This document shows positions 7,146-17,157 of a DNA stretch of 64,000 bases, piece after piece. Numbering within the stretch: position 1 is the first letter of the stretch; every line of letters begins with the position of its first letter. The stretch spans positions 1-64,000 of the forward strand of contig NZ_JAKDJE010000001.1 in assembly GCF_030454045.1 (NCBI RefSeq), written 5' to 3'. This DNA comes from Psychrobacter sp. (lineage in GTDB: Bacteria > Pseudomonadota > Gammaproteobacteria > Pseudomonadales > Moraxellaceae). The notes below the pieces were generated by a model. That model ran no database searches. It was not told the DNA's origin and saw nothing but the letters and a program-made list of their open reading frames with translations. Made by a program: the position numbers and the translations under genes.

Positions 7146-8360
7146 TCACCCTACCGTCACTTTTGCATAGGCTTTCTTGCCAGCTTGAATCACGACTGTC
7201 TGTCCTGAGGTTAAGCTAAAGCCAGCATTGACCTCTTCGCCATCGACTTTGACTGCATTGCGCTTGATCATGTCTTTTGCCGCTGCACTATTTTTAGTCA
7301 AACCTGCTTGGTTTAATACCTGTGTGATAAATAAAGCCTCTTGACCTTCTTCAAGTGTCAATGTCACTTCTGGCAAATCAACGGGCAACTCACCATCTGC
7401 TAGGACATTGCCCGCTGATTTATGCGCGTTGGCAGCGGCATCCGCATCATGGAAACGCTCAATTAGCTCTTCGGCTAGGATACGTTTGATTTCTTGTGGA
7501 TTACGACCAGCTTCCATTTCCGCCATCAAGGCTTCGATTTCGTCCATTGGCTTAAAGCTCAAAAACTCAAAATAGCGTTGGATTAAGGTATCTGGCATCG
7601 ATAGGATTTTTTGGTACATGGTGCCTGGTGCATCATAGATAGCAACATAGTTTCCTAGTGATTTGGACATTTTATTGACACCATCCAAACCTTCTAAGAT
7701 TGGCACCGTAATACACACTTGCGGCTCTTGACCGTAACGGCCTTGCAACGTACGACCCATCAATAAGTTAAAGGTCTGATCTGTACCACCTAGCTCAACA
7801 TCTGCTTTTAGGGCGATAGAATCATAGCCTTGTACCAATGGGTAGAGGAACTCATGGATTGAGATAGGCGTCTGTGATGCATAGCGTTTCGAGAAGTCAT
7901 CGCGCTCAAGCATACGCGAGACCGTCTGCTGGCTCGCAAGCTGAATCATATCAGCGGCGCTCATATCATTGAACCACTCAGAGTTGAAGACCACGCGCGT
8001 CTTTTCTTTGTCCAAGATTCTAAATACCTGCTCAGCGTAGGTCGTAGCATTGGCTTTGATTTGCTCATCAGTCAATGGCGGACGCGTGCTATTTTTACCA
8101 GAAGGATCACCAATCTTGGCGGTATAGTCACCGATTAGAAAATAAATCTCATGACCCAAATCTTGAAAATGCTTAAGTTTATTAATCAATACCGTATGAC
8201 CTAAATGCAGGTCAGGTGCGGTCGGGTCAAAGCCTGCCTTGATACGTAGTGGACGGTTGAGCTTTAGCTTGGCCACCAAGTCGTCTTCAGATAATATCTC
8301 TTGCGTACCGCGCTGAATTAGGGCCAGTTGTTCTTCTAGGGTGTAGGTTTGATCGGTCAT
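7146..8360 (-). CDS. tyrS: Tyrosine--tRNA ligase
   Basis: Charges tRNA-Tyr with tyrosine. 404 residues, matching the TyrRS type of about 400 residues. The class I HIGH-like motif HLGH is at residues 52-55 within [13 protein letters not shown], the KMSKS motif appears intact as [10 protein letters not shown] near residue 230, and the C-terminal S4 RNA-binding domain ([18 protein letters not shown]) closes the protein. It is divergent from anmK. Confidence 0.96.
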   Translation of the reverse strand: MTDQTYTLEEQLALIQRGTQEILSEDDLVAKLKLNRPLRIKAGFDPTAPDLHLGHTVLINKLKHFQDLGHEIYFLIGDYTAKIGDPSGKNSTRPPLTDEQIKANATTYAEQVFRILDKEKTRVVFNSEWFNDMSAADMIQLASQQTVSRMLERDDFSKRYASQTPISIHEFLYPLVQGYDSIALKADVELGGTDQTFNLLMGRTLQGRYGQEPQVCITVPILEGLDGVNKMSKSLGNYVAIYDAPGTMYQKILSMPDTLIQRYFEFLSFKPMDEIEALMAEMEAGRNPQEIKRILAEELIERFHDADAAANAHKSAGNVLADGELPVDLPEVTLTLEEGQEALFITQVLNQAGLTKNSAAAKDMIKRNAVKVDGEEVNAGFSLTSGQTVVIQAGKKAYAKVTVG

Positions 8361-8503
8361 GATGCTCTCTATATATCGCTTGAATTGGGATTTTTAGGAA
8401 TATTGGTTACTGGCGCACCCCCTTATGACGTTTAGAAGCTCAAAGGGTTAGAAAAAATGCTAGAATTTGACGGATATACTAGCGTTTTTTAAGGTAAATT
8501 GCC

Positions 8504-9880
8504 ATGACCAACCCCGCATCCATTGCTGACACTGAACACAATGCTATCGCCGACTTACTTATGAATAATGGTTTGGATAGTAGCTCAAACGATATTGATG
8601 ATTTGACCGATGATAATTCGAACTATGCCACACTGACCGACGCGCTTGAGCAAACGGTGTTTGAAAGCTTCGATGATGGTTTATATATCGGCATGATGTC
8701 AGGCACCAGTTTGGACGGGATGGATGCGGTTATTTGTCAGTTTAATCATGACGTGGGCGATACCGAAAATACCAGTAATAAAGATAACACTCAACCGCCA
8801 ATGCAGCTGCTGGCGACGTATAGTCAAGATTTTCCACCACGATTGCGTGAGGTCCTACTGGCATTATGTCAGCCCAATGGTGTGAATCAACTCGTACCAG
8901 AGGCCGATGAGCCAACTAGCGAGCTTGACTGGTTTGGTTGGGCAAGTCGCGAATATGCGGAATTTGCCAGCGAAGTGGTCAATACATTATTACAGCAAGC
9001 AAATATCGATGCTGAATCAGTACTGGCGATTGGCTGTCATGGTCAAACGGTACGCCATCGCCCGCAGATGGGTTTTAGCTTGCAATTGGTCGATGCCAAT
9101 ATCATCGCTGAGCGTACAGGTATTAGCGTGGTCAGTGATTTTCGTCGCCGTGATATGGCCGTCGGTGGTCAAGGTGCGCCTTTGGTGCCTGCCTTCCACC
9201 AAGCACTGTTTGGCGCATCTGATGACACACGCGTGATATTAAATTTGGGCGGTATTGCTAATATAACCGTCTTGCCTGCTGATGGAAAAGATCAGGTTGT
9301 TGGCTACGATACGGGACCTGCAAACTTACTATTGGATGCGTGGACAGCATTGCATACTGATAATAGCTATGATGCGAGTGGTGCTTGGGCGCAGTCTGGG
9401 AAAATTATTGAGCCGCTACTCGAGCAGCTGTTGGCACATCCATTCTTTGCTCAATCTCATCCCAAAAGTACGGGCCGCGAAGTTTTCAACTTAGCTTGGC
9501 TACAAGATGAGCTACAAACATTCGATCAGGCTTCTGTCTATACCCGCTACTCATCTGCAGATGTGCAAGCCACTTTGACTGAGCTAACTGCCATCAGTGC
9601 AAGCGCGCAGATCAATAATTTTATAACTACTGATAAAAATAGCTCGGTGTCTGTCTGCGGTGGCGGTGCTTTGAACGATTATCTGATGACGCGTCTGCAA
9701 GCCCATCTACCCCACTCTACAGTGATGACCACAGATCATTTAGGGCTGGCACCAACATGGGTAGAGTCAGTCGCTTTTGCATGGTTAGCCCGACAAACAT
9801 TGATGGGCGAAACTGGTAATTTACCCGCTGTAACTGGTGCCAATAAAGGCGTGGTATTGGGGCAAGTTTGTTTTGCCTGA
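8504..9880 (+). CDS. anmK: Anhydro-N-acetylmuramic acid kinase
   Basis: Phosphorylates 1,6-anhydro-MurNAc during recycling of cell-wall muropeptides. The ATP-binding start GLYIGMMSGTSLDGMDAV is clear, followed by CHGQTVRH, VSDFRRRDMAVGGQGAPLVP, NLGGIANIT and the C-terminal CGGGALNDYLM. The catalytic core begins only at about residue 60. The first 58 residues are acidic, Asn/Ser-rich and absent from most AnmK proteins. AAGGT sits before the ATG at 8504; a GTG at 8657 would give a protein without most of the extension. Confidence 0.93.
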   Translation: MTNPASIADTEHNAIADLLMNNGLDSSSNDIDDLTDDNSNYATLTDALEQTVFESFDDGLYIGMMSGTSLDGMDAVICQFNHDVGDTENTSNKDNTQPPMQLLATYSQDFPPRLREVLLALCQPNGVNQLVPEADEPTSELDWFGWASREYAEFASEVVNTLLQQANIDAESVLAIGCHGQTVRHRPQMGFSLQLVDANIIAERTGISVVSDFRRRDMAVGGQGAPLVPAFHQALFGASDDTRVILNLGGIANITVLPADGKDQVVGYDTGPANLLLDAWTALHTDNSYDASGAWAQSGKIIEPLLEQLLAHPFFAQSHPKSTGREVFNLAWLQDELQTFDQASVYTRYSSADVQATLTELTAISASAQINNFITTDKNSSVSVCGGGALNDYLMTRLQAHLPHSTVMTTDHLGLAPTWVESVAFAWLARQTLMGETGNLPAVTGANKGVVLGQVCFA

Positions 9881-9895
9881 CCAGTTAGATTTTAG

Positions 9896-9926
9896 TTTAC
9901 ATACGTGCACCAATGTGTTTTATAAT
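9896..9926 (+). promoter_or_regulatory. Candidate promoter for fabF
   Basis: TTTACA (9896-9901), then 19 bases and TATAAT (9921-9926), about 50 bases before the fabF ATG. The spacing is long, so the -35 assignment is weak; the -10 is good. Confidence 0.4.
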
Positions 9927-9976
9927 AACTTTAAAAACGCCATCCTCTTAGGACCCGTAAGTATAGGACATATCGC

Positions 9977-11368
9977 ATGAGCCAACACAGCACTTCACCT
10001 ATCGACCAAGCCACCAATGATGACACAAATAATATGACCGCAGCTCCTGTATACAAATCGCTTCAAAAACCGCCTCATTACGAGCGCTCTGATGATACGC
10101 GTGTGGTGGTGACTGGTATGGGTGCCATTACGCCGCTTGGTCTAGACGTGGATAGCTCATGGACCAAATTGCTCAATGGCGACAGCGGTATCTCACCGAT
10201 CACCCATTTTGATGCAACTGGTTACCGCGCACAAATCGCAGGTGTGATCAAAGATTTCGATGCCAAGCAGTACATGAGCGCCAAAGATGCGCGCCGCTAT
10301 GATGATTTTATACATTACGGGATTGCAGCGTCTTCTATGGCATTGAAAAATGCTGGGTTTATCGATGAAGTCAGTGCCGCTGATGCACCCGTACAAGGGG
10401 TTGACCAAGATCGCTTTGGTATTATCTTGGGTTCAGGTATTGGTGGTATCCAAACCATCGAAAACAGCCGAGATACCCTACGTGAAAAAGGCGCCGCCAA
10501 AGTATCACCTTTCATTATCCCAGGATCTATTGTCAATATGGCGGCAGGGTTGGTCGCGATCAAACACAATTTAAAAGGGCCAAATCTTGCGACATCAACG
10601 GCTTGTACCACTGCCACTCATGCTATGGGTTTGGCAGCGCGTTTGATCGCCTACGGTGATGCCGATGTCATGTTGGCTGGCGGTAGTGAAAAAGGCTCAA
10701 GCCCGCTTGGTATAGCAGGCTTTAGTGCCATGCATGCCCTCTCCACACGTAACGATGAGCCAACCAAAGCATCACGTCCGTTTGATAAAGGTCGTGATGG
10801 GTTTGTCCTTGGTGATGGTGCTGGTGTGGTCGTATTAGAAAGCCTTGCCCATGCCAAAGCACGCGGTGCAACGATATTGGCAGAGTTAGTCGGGTTTGGC
10901 ATGAGCGATGATGCCAGTCATATTACTGCGCCACCAGAAGACGGTAGCGGTGCGGCAAGAGCGATGCAAAATGCACTAAACGATGCTGGTATCGAGTCAT
11001 CAAGCGTCGGTTATGTCAACGCTCATGGTACCAGTACCCCTGCTGGTGATGTGGCTGAGTCTATTGCTATCGAAACTGTGTTCTCTCCTGTAAAAGATAG
11101 CATTTTAGTTAGCTCAACCAAATCTATGACAGGACACCTACTTGGTGCAGCGGGCGGCGTAGAAGCCATATTTACGGTGCTTGCCCTACAGCATCAGCAC
11201 GTACCACCGACGATTAACCTAGAAGAGGTTGAGGACAACTGCAATCTCGATTACGTGGCCAACCAATCACGTAAGGTCGATAACCTGCAATATGCTGTAT
11301 CCAACAGCTTCGGCTTTGGCGGTACCAATGGATCCTTGATATTTGCACGCTGGCCTGTCAATCAATAA
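9977..11368 (+). CDS. fabF: Beta-ketoacyl-ACP synthase II
   Basis: Condenses malonyl-ACP with acyl-ACP in fatty acid elongation. The thiolase-fold core starts near residue 37 (TRVVVTGMGAITPLG). The nucleophilic Cys210 is in STACTTATHAM, the two catalytic His are in NAHGTSTPAGD and MTGHLLGAAG, and NSFGFGGTNGS closes the active site. At 463 residues it is some 50 longer than E. coli FabF, mostly through a polar N-terminal extension of about 35 residues. It stands alone, not in a fab cluster, and is followed by its own terminator. Confidence 0.93.
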   Translation: MSQHSTSPIDQATNDDTNNMTAAPVYKSLQKPPHYERSDDTRVVVTGMGAITPLGLDVDSSWTKLLNGDSGISPITHFDATGYRAQIAGVIKDFDAKQYMSAKDARRYDDFIHYGIAASSMALKNAGFIDEVSAADAPVQGVDQDRFGIILGSGIGGIQTIENSRDTLREKGAAKVSPFIIPGSIVNMAAGLVAIKHNLKGPNLATSTACTTATHAMGLAARLIAYGDADVMLAGGSEKGSSPLGIAGFSAMHALSTRNDEPTKASRPFDKGRDGFVLGDGAGVVVLESLAHAKARGATILAELVGFGMSDDASHITAPPEDGSGAARAMQNALNDAGIESSSVGYVNAHGTSTPAGDVAESIAIETVFSPVKDSILVSSTKSMTGHLLGAAGGVEAIFTVLALQHQHVPPTINLEEVEDNCNLDYVANQSRKVDNLQYAVSNSFGFGGTNGSLIFARWPVNQ

Positions 11369-11489
11369 CTCGTAGCCAAAAGCATATCGTGCGATACGAT
11401 ACCGCTTTATCGTATGATCACTTTGTCGCTTCGCTACTTTGCCACGTTGTAACGTTGGTGTCAGTTTGGCTACGTTTGTCCACTTGCAG

Positions 11490-11527
11490 CCCCTTATCGT
11501 ACTTGCGTATGATAAGGGGTAATTTTT
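11490..11527 (+). terminator. Intrinsic terminator after fabF
   Basis: CCCCTTATC (11490-11498), a 12-base loop and GATAAGGGG (11511-11519), followed by TAATTTTT. Confidence 0.75.
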
Positions 11528-11548
11528 GGAACATTTATGGAAGATACC

Positions 11549-12322
11549 ATGTCAAGCTACTCATTTTCCCATCAGTTTTATCAGCATTGGACGTGTGCAC
11601 CTGAGACCGTACGCGCAGCCATTACCCAAGAGCTAAAAGACATCACGACCCTACTACAAGCAGAGACTGTATTTGAGAGCTTTGAGTTCAATACACATGA
11701 TTTGGATGCGTATGTGGATGAGCTGTATGACAACTATAATGCCGAGCAAGCCATTGCCAAAGCGATCATAGACAAACAAGAACAAGAACGCGCGGCGGCT
11801 GAAAAGCAGCAGTTGGAAGAAGCCCAGAAGAAAGAGGCCGAAGAGACGGCGCGCAAAGCAGAAGCAGCTCAAAAAGAACAAGAAAAAAATGAGGAGCTGG
11901 CTGCAAATAAAACCCATAATAAAAAAGACAATCTAACCGAACAAGAGGCTGTAGACGATGCGGTGGATCACCTAAAAACTGAGAAAGTCAGCACGGGCGC
12001 AGCAAGTGGTGAGAATAATAACAGCACTGACAGTCAGACGATTAGCAAACAGGCTGCTACCCTGAGTGATAAACCCATCAAAAATATACCAGACAACGCC
12101 AATACCACGATCAACTTGGTACTAGAAGACAGTGAGCTGGATGCGACGGATCAGACACTGATTCGTGAGCTTGAAAACCAAATCGACGACTACTTGAGTG
12201 AGCAAATGATGCTCATGTCTGAAAACCTAAAATCTTGGCTACGTGCCGAGATGACTCAGCATTTCAGCGAGCAAAATACGTCAGCTACTACTGAAAATGC
12301 CTCTACAAAAAATATTCACTAA
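11549..12322 (+). CDS. Uncharacterised charged coiled-coil protein
   Basis: About 257 residues from the ATG at 11549, which has GGAAG at good spacing; an ATG at 11537 adds four residues. No signal peptide or membrane segment. Residues roughly 70-130 form a Glu/Lys/Ala-rich coiled coil (AEKQQLEEAQKKEAEE). A low-complexity Asn/Thr/Ser linker follows, then a C-terminal helix pair (IRELENQIDDYLSEQMMLM) that looks like an oligomerisation or docking region. No family was recognised. It sits between two terminators, so it is probably monocistronic. Confidence 0.7.
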   Translation: MSSYSFSHQFYQHWTCAPETVRAAITQELKDITTLLQAETVFESFEFNTHDLDAYVDELYDNYNAEQAIAKAIIDKQEQERAAAEKQQLEEAQKKEAEETARKAEAAQKEQEKNEELAANKTHNKKDNLTEQEAVDDAVDHLKTEKVSTGAASGENNNSTDSQTISKQAATLSDKPIKNIPDNANTTINLVLEDSELDATDQTLIRELENQIDDYLSEQMMLMSENLKSWLRAEMTQHFSEQNTSATTENASTKNIH

Positions 12323-12360
12323 CGGCAATAATTTCTATTTTCTAAAAAGCCCTGCAGCAC

Positions 12361-12407
12361 AAACATTAAGAAGCCCCGCAAATTATTTGCGGGGCTTCTT
12401 AATGTTT
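12361..12407. terminator. Bidirectional terminator, 23-bp perfect inverted repeat
   Basis: Arms 12361-12383 and 12385-12407 are exact reverse complements (core AAGCCCCGCAAAT) separated by one base. The core GC stem is flanked by A/T runs on both sides. It lies between two convergent genes and should stop transcription from both. Confidence 0.8.
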
Positions 12408-12535
12408 GCTTGACAGTTATTGATCTGACTTTATAGCATTTTTAAAAATCTAAGTAGCAACGCCAATGAGCGAAAGACAACGTTTAGTAAACGAAGCGAT
12501 ATTGTCACCGCTCATTATGTTTTTTTAGAGTAGTA

Positions 12536-14353
12536 TTAGATCGCTTTGGTACGTTCAGTCAGCCACTCAAGGGCAGTACCTTCCACTCGATCATTTAACT
12601 CGGCATACACTTGGCTATGGTAGTCATTGAGCCAATCAATCTCGGTTTGATCCAATAATGATGGCTCAATCAGACGCGTGTCGATTGGGCAATAAGTGAT
12701 GGTTTCAAAGTGTAAGAATTGACCAAATTCTGTCTCAGTAGGGCTAGGAACTGGTGTATTCACAACCAAGTTTTCGATACGGATACCCCATTTGCCCTCG
12801 CGATACAAACCTGGCTCATTACTTGAAATCATACCGACTTTCATCGCACGCTCTTTTGGTGTGCTGGCGCTATAAGCAATGACTTGCGGGCCTTCATGCA
12901 CGTTTAAGAAATAACCAACACCGTGACCAGTACCATGACCATAGTCCATCTGAGCTTGCCACAATGGGGCGCGGCAAATCGCATCAATCAATGGAGAGGC
13001 GATACCATCAGGGAAGTGAGCACGAGCGAGCGCAATATGGGCTTTGAGTACGGTGGTAAAGTCACGTTTGTGCTCAGCGGTAACTTGGCCAATACCGACC
13101 ACGCGAGTGATATCTGTTGTACCGTTTTGGTACTGTGCACCTGAGTCAATGAGTAGTAAACCACCTTCACCCTCAGCCACATCAAGATAACTGAATTTCT
13201 CTGGCGTCGCGCGGTAATGTGGCAATGCCCCATTTTCATTGAAACCTGCGATAGTTGGGAAGCTTGGCGACACATAATGCGGCTGGCGACTACGTACCTC
13301 TATCAGCATACTATCCACATCCAGCTCACTTAGGCGCTCGCCTGCTGCTAGACGCTGTTCAAACTCAGAAAAGAACGCTGCTAAAGCCGCACCGTCTTGA
13401 CGCATGGCCTCACGCACATGATCGATATCTGAGTCAGACTTGACAGACTTGAGCAGTGTGCTTGGTGCCATTTGCTCAATAAAGCCAATATCGTCTGCCA
13501 TTTTGGAGAGTGTCCCAACGGCAACTTTATTTGGGTCTAACAGCAATAGATCTTCTGGTGTTAATGAGCTCAATGCATCTTGTACAGCAGAGTAATCAGC
13601 CAATGTGATACCGCTATCTTTTAGACTTTGTACAATATCTTCGCACGCTTTATCGGTATCAACAAACAACGTTGCGCTGTCTGCATCAATCAGCATATGT
13701 GCTAAGAACACTGGGTTGTAATCAACATCAGCACCGCGCAAGTTCGTCAGCCAAGCGATGTCATCTAAGCTTGAGAGTAGATGATGGGTTGCGCCAGCAT
13801 CCTTCATGCCTGCGCGTACTGCTGCAAGCTTTGAGGTCGCAGACTGCGCAACAAACTGCTCATCATGTGCATACAATTTGGCATTTGGCAGCGCAGGACG
13901 ATCTGTCCAAACGCTCGTCAATACGTCACGCTCAGTGATCAGAGTAATATCATTGGCATCAAATGCCTTCAATAGTCGATCTTGCTCAGCGATAGAAAGC
14001 ACATTGCCGTCTACGGCGACGCTATCGCCCTCTTGCAAATGATCGGCCAGCCAGTCGATATGGTTTAGCTGACCAGGTGCCAACTTCTCCAAAGTGATAC
14101 CCGTACCCTCTAGCTGCTCAGCGGCATGTACCCAATAACGACTGTCCGTCCATAGACCGGCAAAATCAGCCGTCACAACCAAAGTGCCTACTGAACCTGT
14201 AAAACCTGATAGCCACTGACGGGTTTGCCAATACTCTGGCAAATACTCAGAAAGATGTGGATCAGCAGAGGGCACGATAATCGCCGTGAGATCTTGAGCC
14301 ACTAGCGTTTTGCGTAGCGTATCGATACGCGCTTGGATAATTTGTTTATTCAT
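12536..14353 (-). CDS. pepP: Xaa-Pro aminopeptidase (M24, aminopeptidase P family)
   Basis: 605 residues, the three-domain form of aminopeptidase P seen in eukaryotic cytosolic APP and many bacteria, longer than E. coli PepP (about 440). The N-terminal creatinase-like domain starts DTLRKTLVAQDLTAIIVPSADPH. The C-terminal pita-bread domain has the metal ligands: Asp in LLIDSGAQYQNGTTDITR, His in GHGTGHGVGYFLNVHEGPQ, Glu in SSNEPGLYREGKWGIRIEN. It removes N-terminal residues before proline in peptides. The neighbour upstream on the same strand is a peptide transporter, so the two fit together in peptide use. Confidence 0.92.
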   Translation of the reverse strand: MNKQIIQARIDTLRKTLVAQDLTAIIVPSADPHLSEYLPEYWQTRQWLSGFTGSVGTLVVTADFAGLWTDSRYWVHAAEQLEGTGITLEKLAPGQLNHIDWLADHLQEGDSVAVDGNVLSIAEQDRLLKAFDANDITLITERDVLTSVWTDRPALPNAKLYAHDEQFVAQSATSKLAAVRAGMKDAGATHHLLSSLDDIAWLTNLRGADVDYNPVFLAHMLIDADSATLFVDTDKACEDIVQSLKDSGITLADYSAVQDALSSLTPEDLLLLDPNKVAVGTLSKMADDIGFIEQMAPSTLLKSVKSDSDIDHVREAMRQDGAALAAFFSEFEQRLAAGERLSELDVDSMLIEVRSRQPHYVSPSFPTIAGFNENGALPHYRATPEKFSYLDVAEGEGGLLLIDSGAQYQNGTTDITRVVGIGQVTAEHKRDFTTVLKAHIALARAHFPDGIASPLIDAICRAPLWQAQMDYGHGTGHGVGYFLNVHEGPQVIAYSASTPKERAMKVGMISSNEPGLYREGKWGIRIENLVVNTPVPSPTETEFGQFLHFETITYCPIDTRLIEPSLLDQTEIDWLNDYHSQVYAELNDRVEGTALEWLTERTKAI

Positions 14354-14843
14354 TGAATTTGTCCTTGTAGATGTTATAGCAATATTATTATGAGGCGACT
14401 CTCTACAGTCGTTTTCTAGAAGTTATTGGTACTGCTTTTATGATTTATCAGGTATTTATTGAAATACTTATTGTAGATATTTCTTATGGATACTACTTAT
14501 AGATAATAGGGCATGTCATCAATCAGCCTAATACGTCATTTAGCGGTCTTAACATGGCTAAATCTTGCCAAACATCGTCAAAAATTTGTAAATCAGACTA
14601 CTGTATCGAGTACTTGTTTACCGCCAGTTGCGGCAAGAGATTAAAAAATGAATACAACTGACTATCATTAGATATTTGGGCAGATGATGAGCTTTCAATG
14701 GCTTATGCCAAATATCTCATCAAGGGAAGCGATAGGAGGTACCACCAGTAATGGTAACACGTCCTATCCTCGGTCACTGACTTGCTCTACGCGTATACTC
14801 GACAGTTTCTGTAGACAGGTAACTTATTTTTACCAACGGATTC
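14354..14843. other. 490-base gap with two hairpins between the POT transporter and pepP
   Basis: No credible gene. Two inverted repeats lie close together: GATATTTGG (14671-14679) with CCAAATATC (14708-14716), and GATAGGA (14731-14737) with TCCTATC (14762-14768), the second with inner complementarity around GGTACC. They lie downstream of the transporter and upstream of pepP, both minus strand, and could be a terminator region or part of a pepP leader. Neither has a long T-run. Confidence 0.45.
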
Positions 14844-16409
14844 TTATTGGCTTACCTCGTCAGCATGCTCGCTTTTTTGCAGCATATTATTGATAGGTTT
14901 GGCCAATACCAACAGTATCACGGCAGAGACTACCAAGAAAATTGTCATGGTGGTAAATAAAGTCGGCAGACCTTCGATTTTGTCCGCTGAGACATGACCA
15001 CCAAAGAAGGCCGCAACCAAGTTACCCATCGCAATAGAAGCAAAGAACAATCCCATCATCTGACCTTGCATGCCTTTTGGCGCAAGCTTGGTCATTGATG
15101 ACAGACCCACAGGACTAAGCGCAAGCTCGCCAAGAGTTAATAGTAACAGACTTCCTACCAGCCATAAGGGCGACGCTAAACCAGCACCAGACGCTAAGAT
15201 GCTTTTTGAGGCAAAAATCATGAGAGCAAAACCAGCGGCAGCAAGTAGCATACCAAGTGCAAATTTCGCCATACTGCTCGGCTCAAGGCCTCTGTTTCCT
15301 AGCTTGACCCAAATGATACTAACGATCGGTGCCAATATTAAGATAAATAATGGGTTCAGCGACTGAAACCAAATGCTTGGTATTTCAAACCCCATAACAT
15401 TTAGATCCGTATAACGATCGGCAAATAGGTTAAAAGAGGTTGGCTGCTGCTCAAAACTTGACCAAAATAGCGTCGAGCCAATGATTAAAATAAAGCAGAT
15501 CAGCAAGCGCAGTTTGTCCGTCTTATCCAATCGCGGTGAAATAAACATAATGGCAAAGTAAAGGATGACGACGGCAGCAATGATATAGGTCATATACTCC
15601 GCCACCATCTCAGGATTGAATGACACCATACCCGTAGAGATTAACAGCACCGCAGCGACCAACAATGCAATAAAACCACCCACCCAACGGCCAATGTTTT
15701 TGTATTGATCATTGGATTGCTCCCATTCAGCATCGACACCTTTGGCCTGCGCATAACGCGTCAAGTTCTTGCGGGCGATAAAGCGGTAGGTAAGCAAGGA
15801 TACGAGCATCCCTAAACCACCAACGCCAAAACCGACATGCCACATGCCTTTTTCTTTGAATACGCCAACGATGAGCGCCGCCAAGAGTGCGCCAATATTG
15901 ATACCCATATAAAATAAGGTAAAACCGCCATCACGGCGAGCGTCGCCTTTAGGATACAAAGCCCCTACCATTACCGAGATACAGGTTTTGAACAGTCCTG
16001 AGCCCAAGACAATACAGATCAAACCGACAAAAAATAGCGTCATACCAAACATGGCAGAAAGCGCAATACATAAGTGACCAAGGGCAATCACAATACTGCC
16101 CCACCACAGGGCACGCTCTTGTCCCAGCCAGTTATCTGCTAGCCAACCGCCCGGTACGGCTGCCAAATATAAGGAACCGGCAAAAATACCATAGATAGCA
16201 GATGCCGTGACTTCATCGAACCCAAAACCACCACTGCTCACGGTTGCCACCATAAATAGCACGAGTAGCGGACGGATACTGTAGTAAGAGAAACGCTCCC
16301 ACATCTCAGTAAAAAATAACGAGCGTAATGGCGCGGGATGACCCATAAAGCCATTGTCTAGTGCTTGCAGCTCAGCGGCACTAGCTTCTGATTTTGATTG
16401 TGTACTCAC
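14844..16409 (-). CDS. POT/PTR-family peptide MFS transporter
   Basis: Proton-coupled di- and tripeptide importer of the inner membrane. 521 residues with about 14 hydrophobic helices. The first helix carries the family motif with EMWERFSYYSIRPLLVLF (ExxER type, used in proton coupling), and the next loop has GGWLADNWLGQERALWWG. The helix-5 region FTLFYMGINIGALLA fits the second PTR signature. Its neighbour is an aminopeptidase that would process imported peptides. Family certain, exact substrate range unknown. Confidence 0.93.
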   Translation of the reverse strand: MSTQSKSEASAAELQALDNGFMGHPAPLRSLFFTEMWERFSYYSIRPLLVLFMVATVSSGGFGFDEVTASAIYGIFAGSLYLAAVPGGWLADNWLGQERALWWGSIVIALGHLCIALSAMFGMTLFFVGLICIVLGSGLFKTCISVMVGALYPKGDARRDGGFTLFYMGINIGALLAALIVGVFKEKGMWHVGFGVGGLGMLVSLLTYRFIARKNLTRYAQAKGVDAEWEQSNDQYKNIGRWVGGFIALLVAAVLLISTGMVSFNPEMVAEYMTYIIAAVVILYFAIMFISPRLDKTDKLRLLICFILIIGSTLFWSSFEQQPTSFNLFADRYTDLNVMGFEIPSIWFQSLNPLFILILAPIVSIIWVKLGNRGLEPSSMAKFALGMLLAAAGFALMIFASKSILASGAGLASPLWLVGSLLLLTLGELALSPVGLSSMTKLAPKGMQGQMMGLFFASIAMGNLVAAFFGGHVSADKIEGLPTLFTTMTIFLVVSAVILLVLAKPINNMLQKSEHADEVSQ

Positions 16410-16707
16410 AACTTTATTCCTTTAAAGGTTATTTTGGTAATGACCAAATGCCTGATTGTGACGACAGGCGGTCATATAAGCGGAACATTGTTTCACTTGG
16501 TTATAATCAAGTAAAGAAAAAGTTGGCTAAAACTTACATAAATACCCACAAAAAAGCTCGCTCTCAATCGCTGAGAACGAGCTCTTTTTCGCTATCAAAA
16601 ACCGTATTATCAAGGTGATATTACCGCTCGTAAACGCTTTATTTTTAAGTTACTTGCGAGTCACTTTCACTATTTATTTGGATAAACAGTCAGTTACTAT
16701 ATCAAGA
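16410..16707. other. Intergenic region with terminator upstream of the POT transporter
   Basis: Holds the promoter region of the transporter (minus strand) and a terminator of the next gene (16555-16590). No coding frame was supported. Confidence 0.4.
16555..16590 (-). terminator. Intrinsic terminator after the Ala-rich membrane protein gene
   Basis: AGCTCGCTCTCA and TGAGAACGAGCT (one mismatch) around a 5-base loop, with AAAAA on the left, giving a U-tract on the minus strand, and CTTTTT on the right. It could act in both directions. Confidence 0.65.
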
Positions 16708-17157
16708 TTACTGTGCTGCTGTCTCATCAGCGGCGGTGCCAGCATTCCCAGCGTCTAAATCACCATCCGCTTGCTCAGCCGTTAAGTCAGCATCGGCAAC
16801 AGCCGCTTGGCTCACTGTACCAGAAGCAGTCGCTGTACCTGCTTCTGCGGTCACAACTGCACTATCCGCCGCATCAGGTGCTGGCGTCACAGTGGCATCT
16901 GCGGCTGCATCGGGCGCCGCGGCTTCTGCGGTTGCAACATCCGTATCTGCTTCAATAGCCGTGTCTTCAGTCGCCACGACTTCTGCCTCATCAGCCGCTT
17001 CTGATGCTTCCGTTGGCGTCGCCGTGATGTGCTCGCCTGCTGGACGCAAAAACGCAGAAATACCAATAAGTAAGACAATGCCTAAAAACAAGGCAATGCC
17101 GCCTAAAGCATATAACAGCTCTTTTTTTGGATTGTTATTGACGATACCTTCTGACAT
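16708..17157 (-). CDS. Single-pass membrane protein with Ala/Asp/Glu-rich tail
   Basis: 149 residues. One hydrophobic helix at about residues 15-37 (LYALGGIALFLGIVLLIGIS) follows a short basic N-terminus. The remaining 110 residues are a low-complexity acidic tail of Ala, Asp, Glu, Thr and Val, probably disordered in the periplasm. No catalytic domain and no recognised family. The long open frame on the opposite strand (16736-17194) is a side effect of the skewed codons. Role unknown. Confidence 0.7.
   Translation of the reverse strand: MSEGIVNNNPKKELLYALGGIALFLGIVLLIGISAFLRPAGEHITATPTEASEAADEAEVVATEDTAIEADTDVATAEAAAPDAAADATVTPAPDAADSAVVTAEAGTATASGTVSQAAVADADLTAEQADGDLDAGNAGTAADETAAQ

Noticed and set aside
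14684..14893. 69-residue plus-strand frame overlapping the end of the peptide transporter
   Set aside because: Overlaps the transporter gene and the hairpin region; composition not coding-like.
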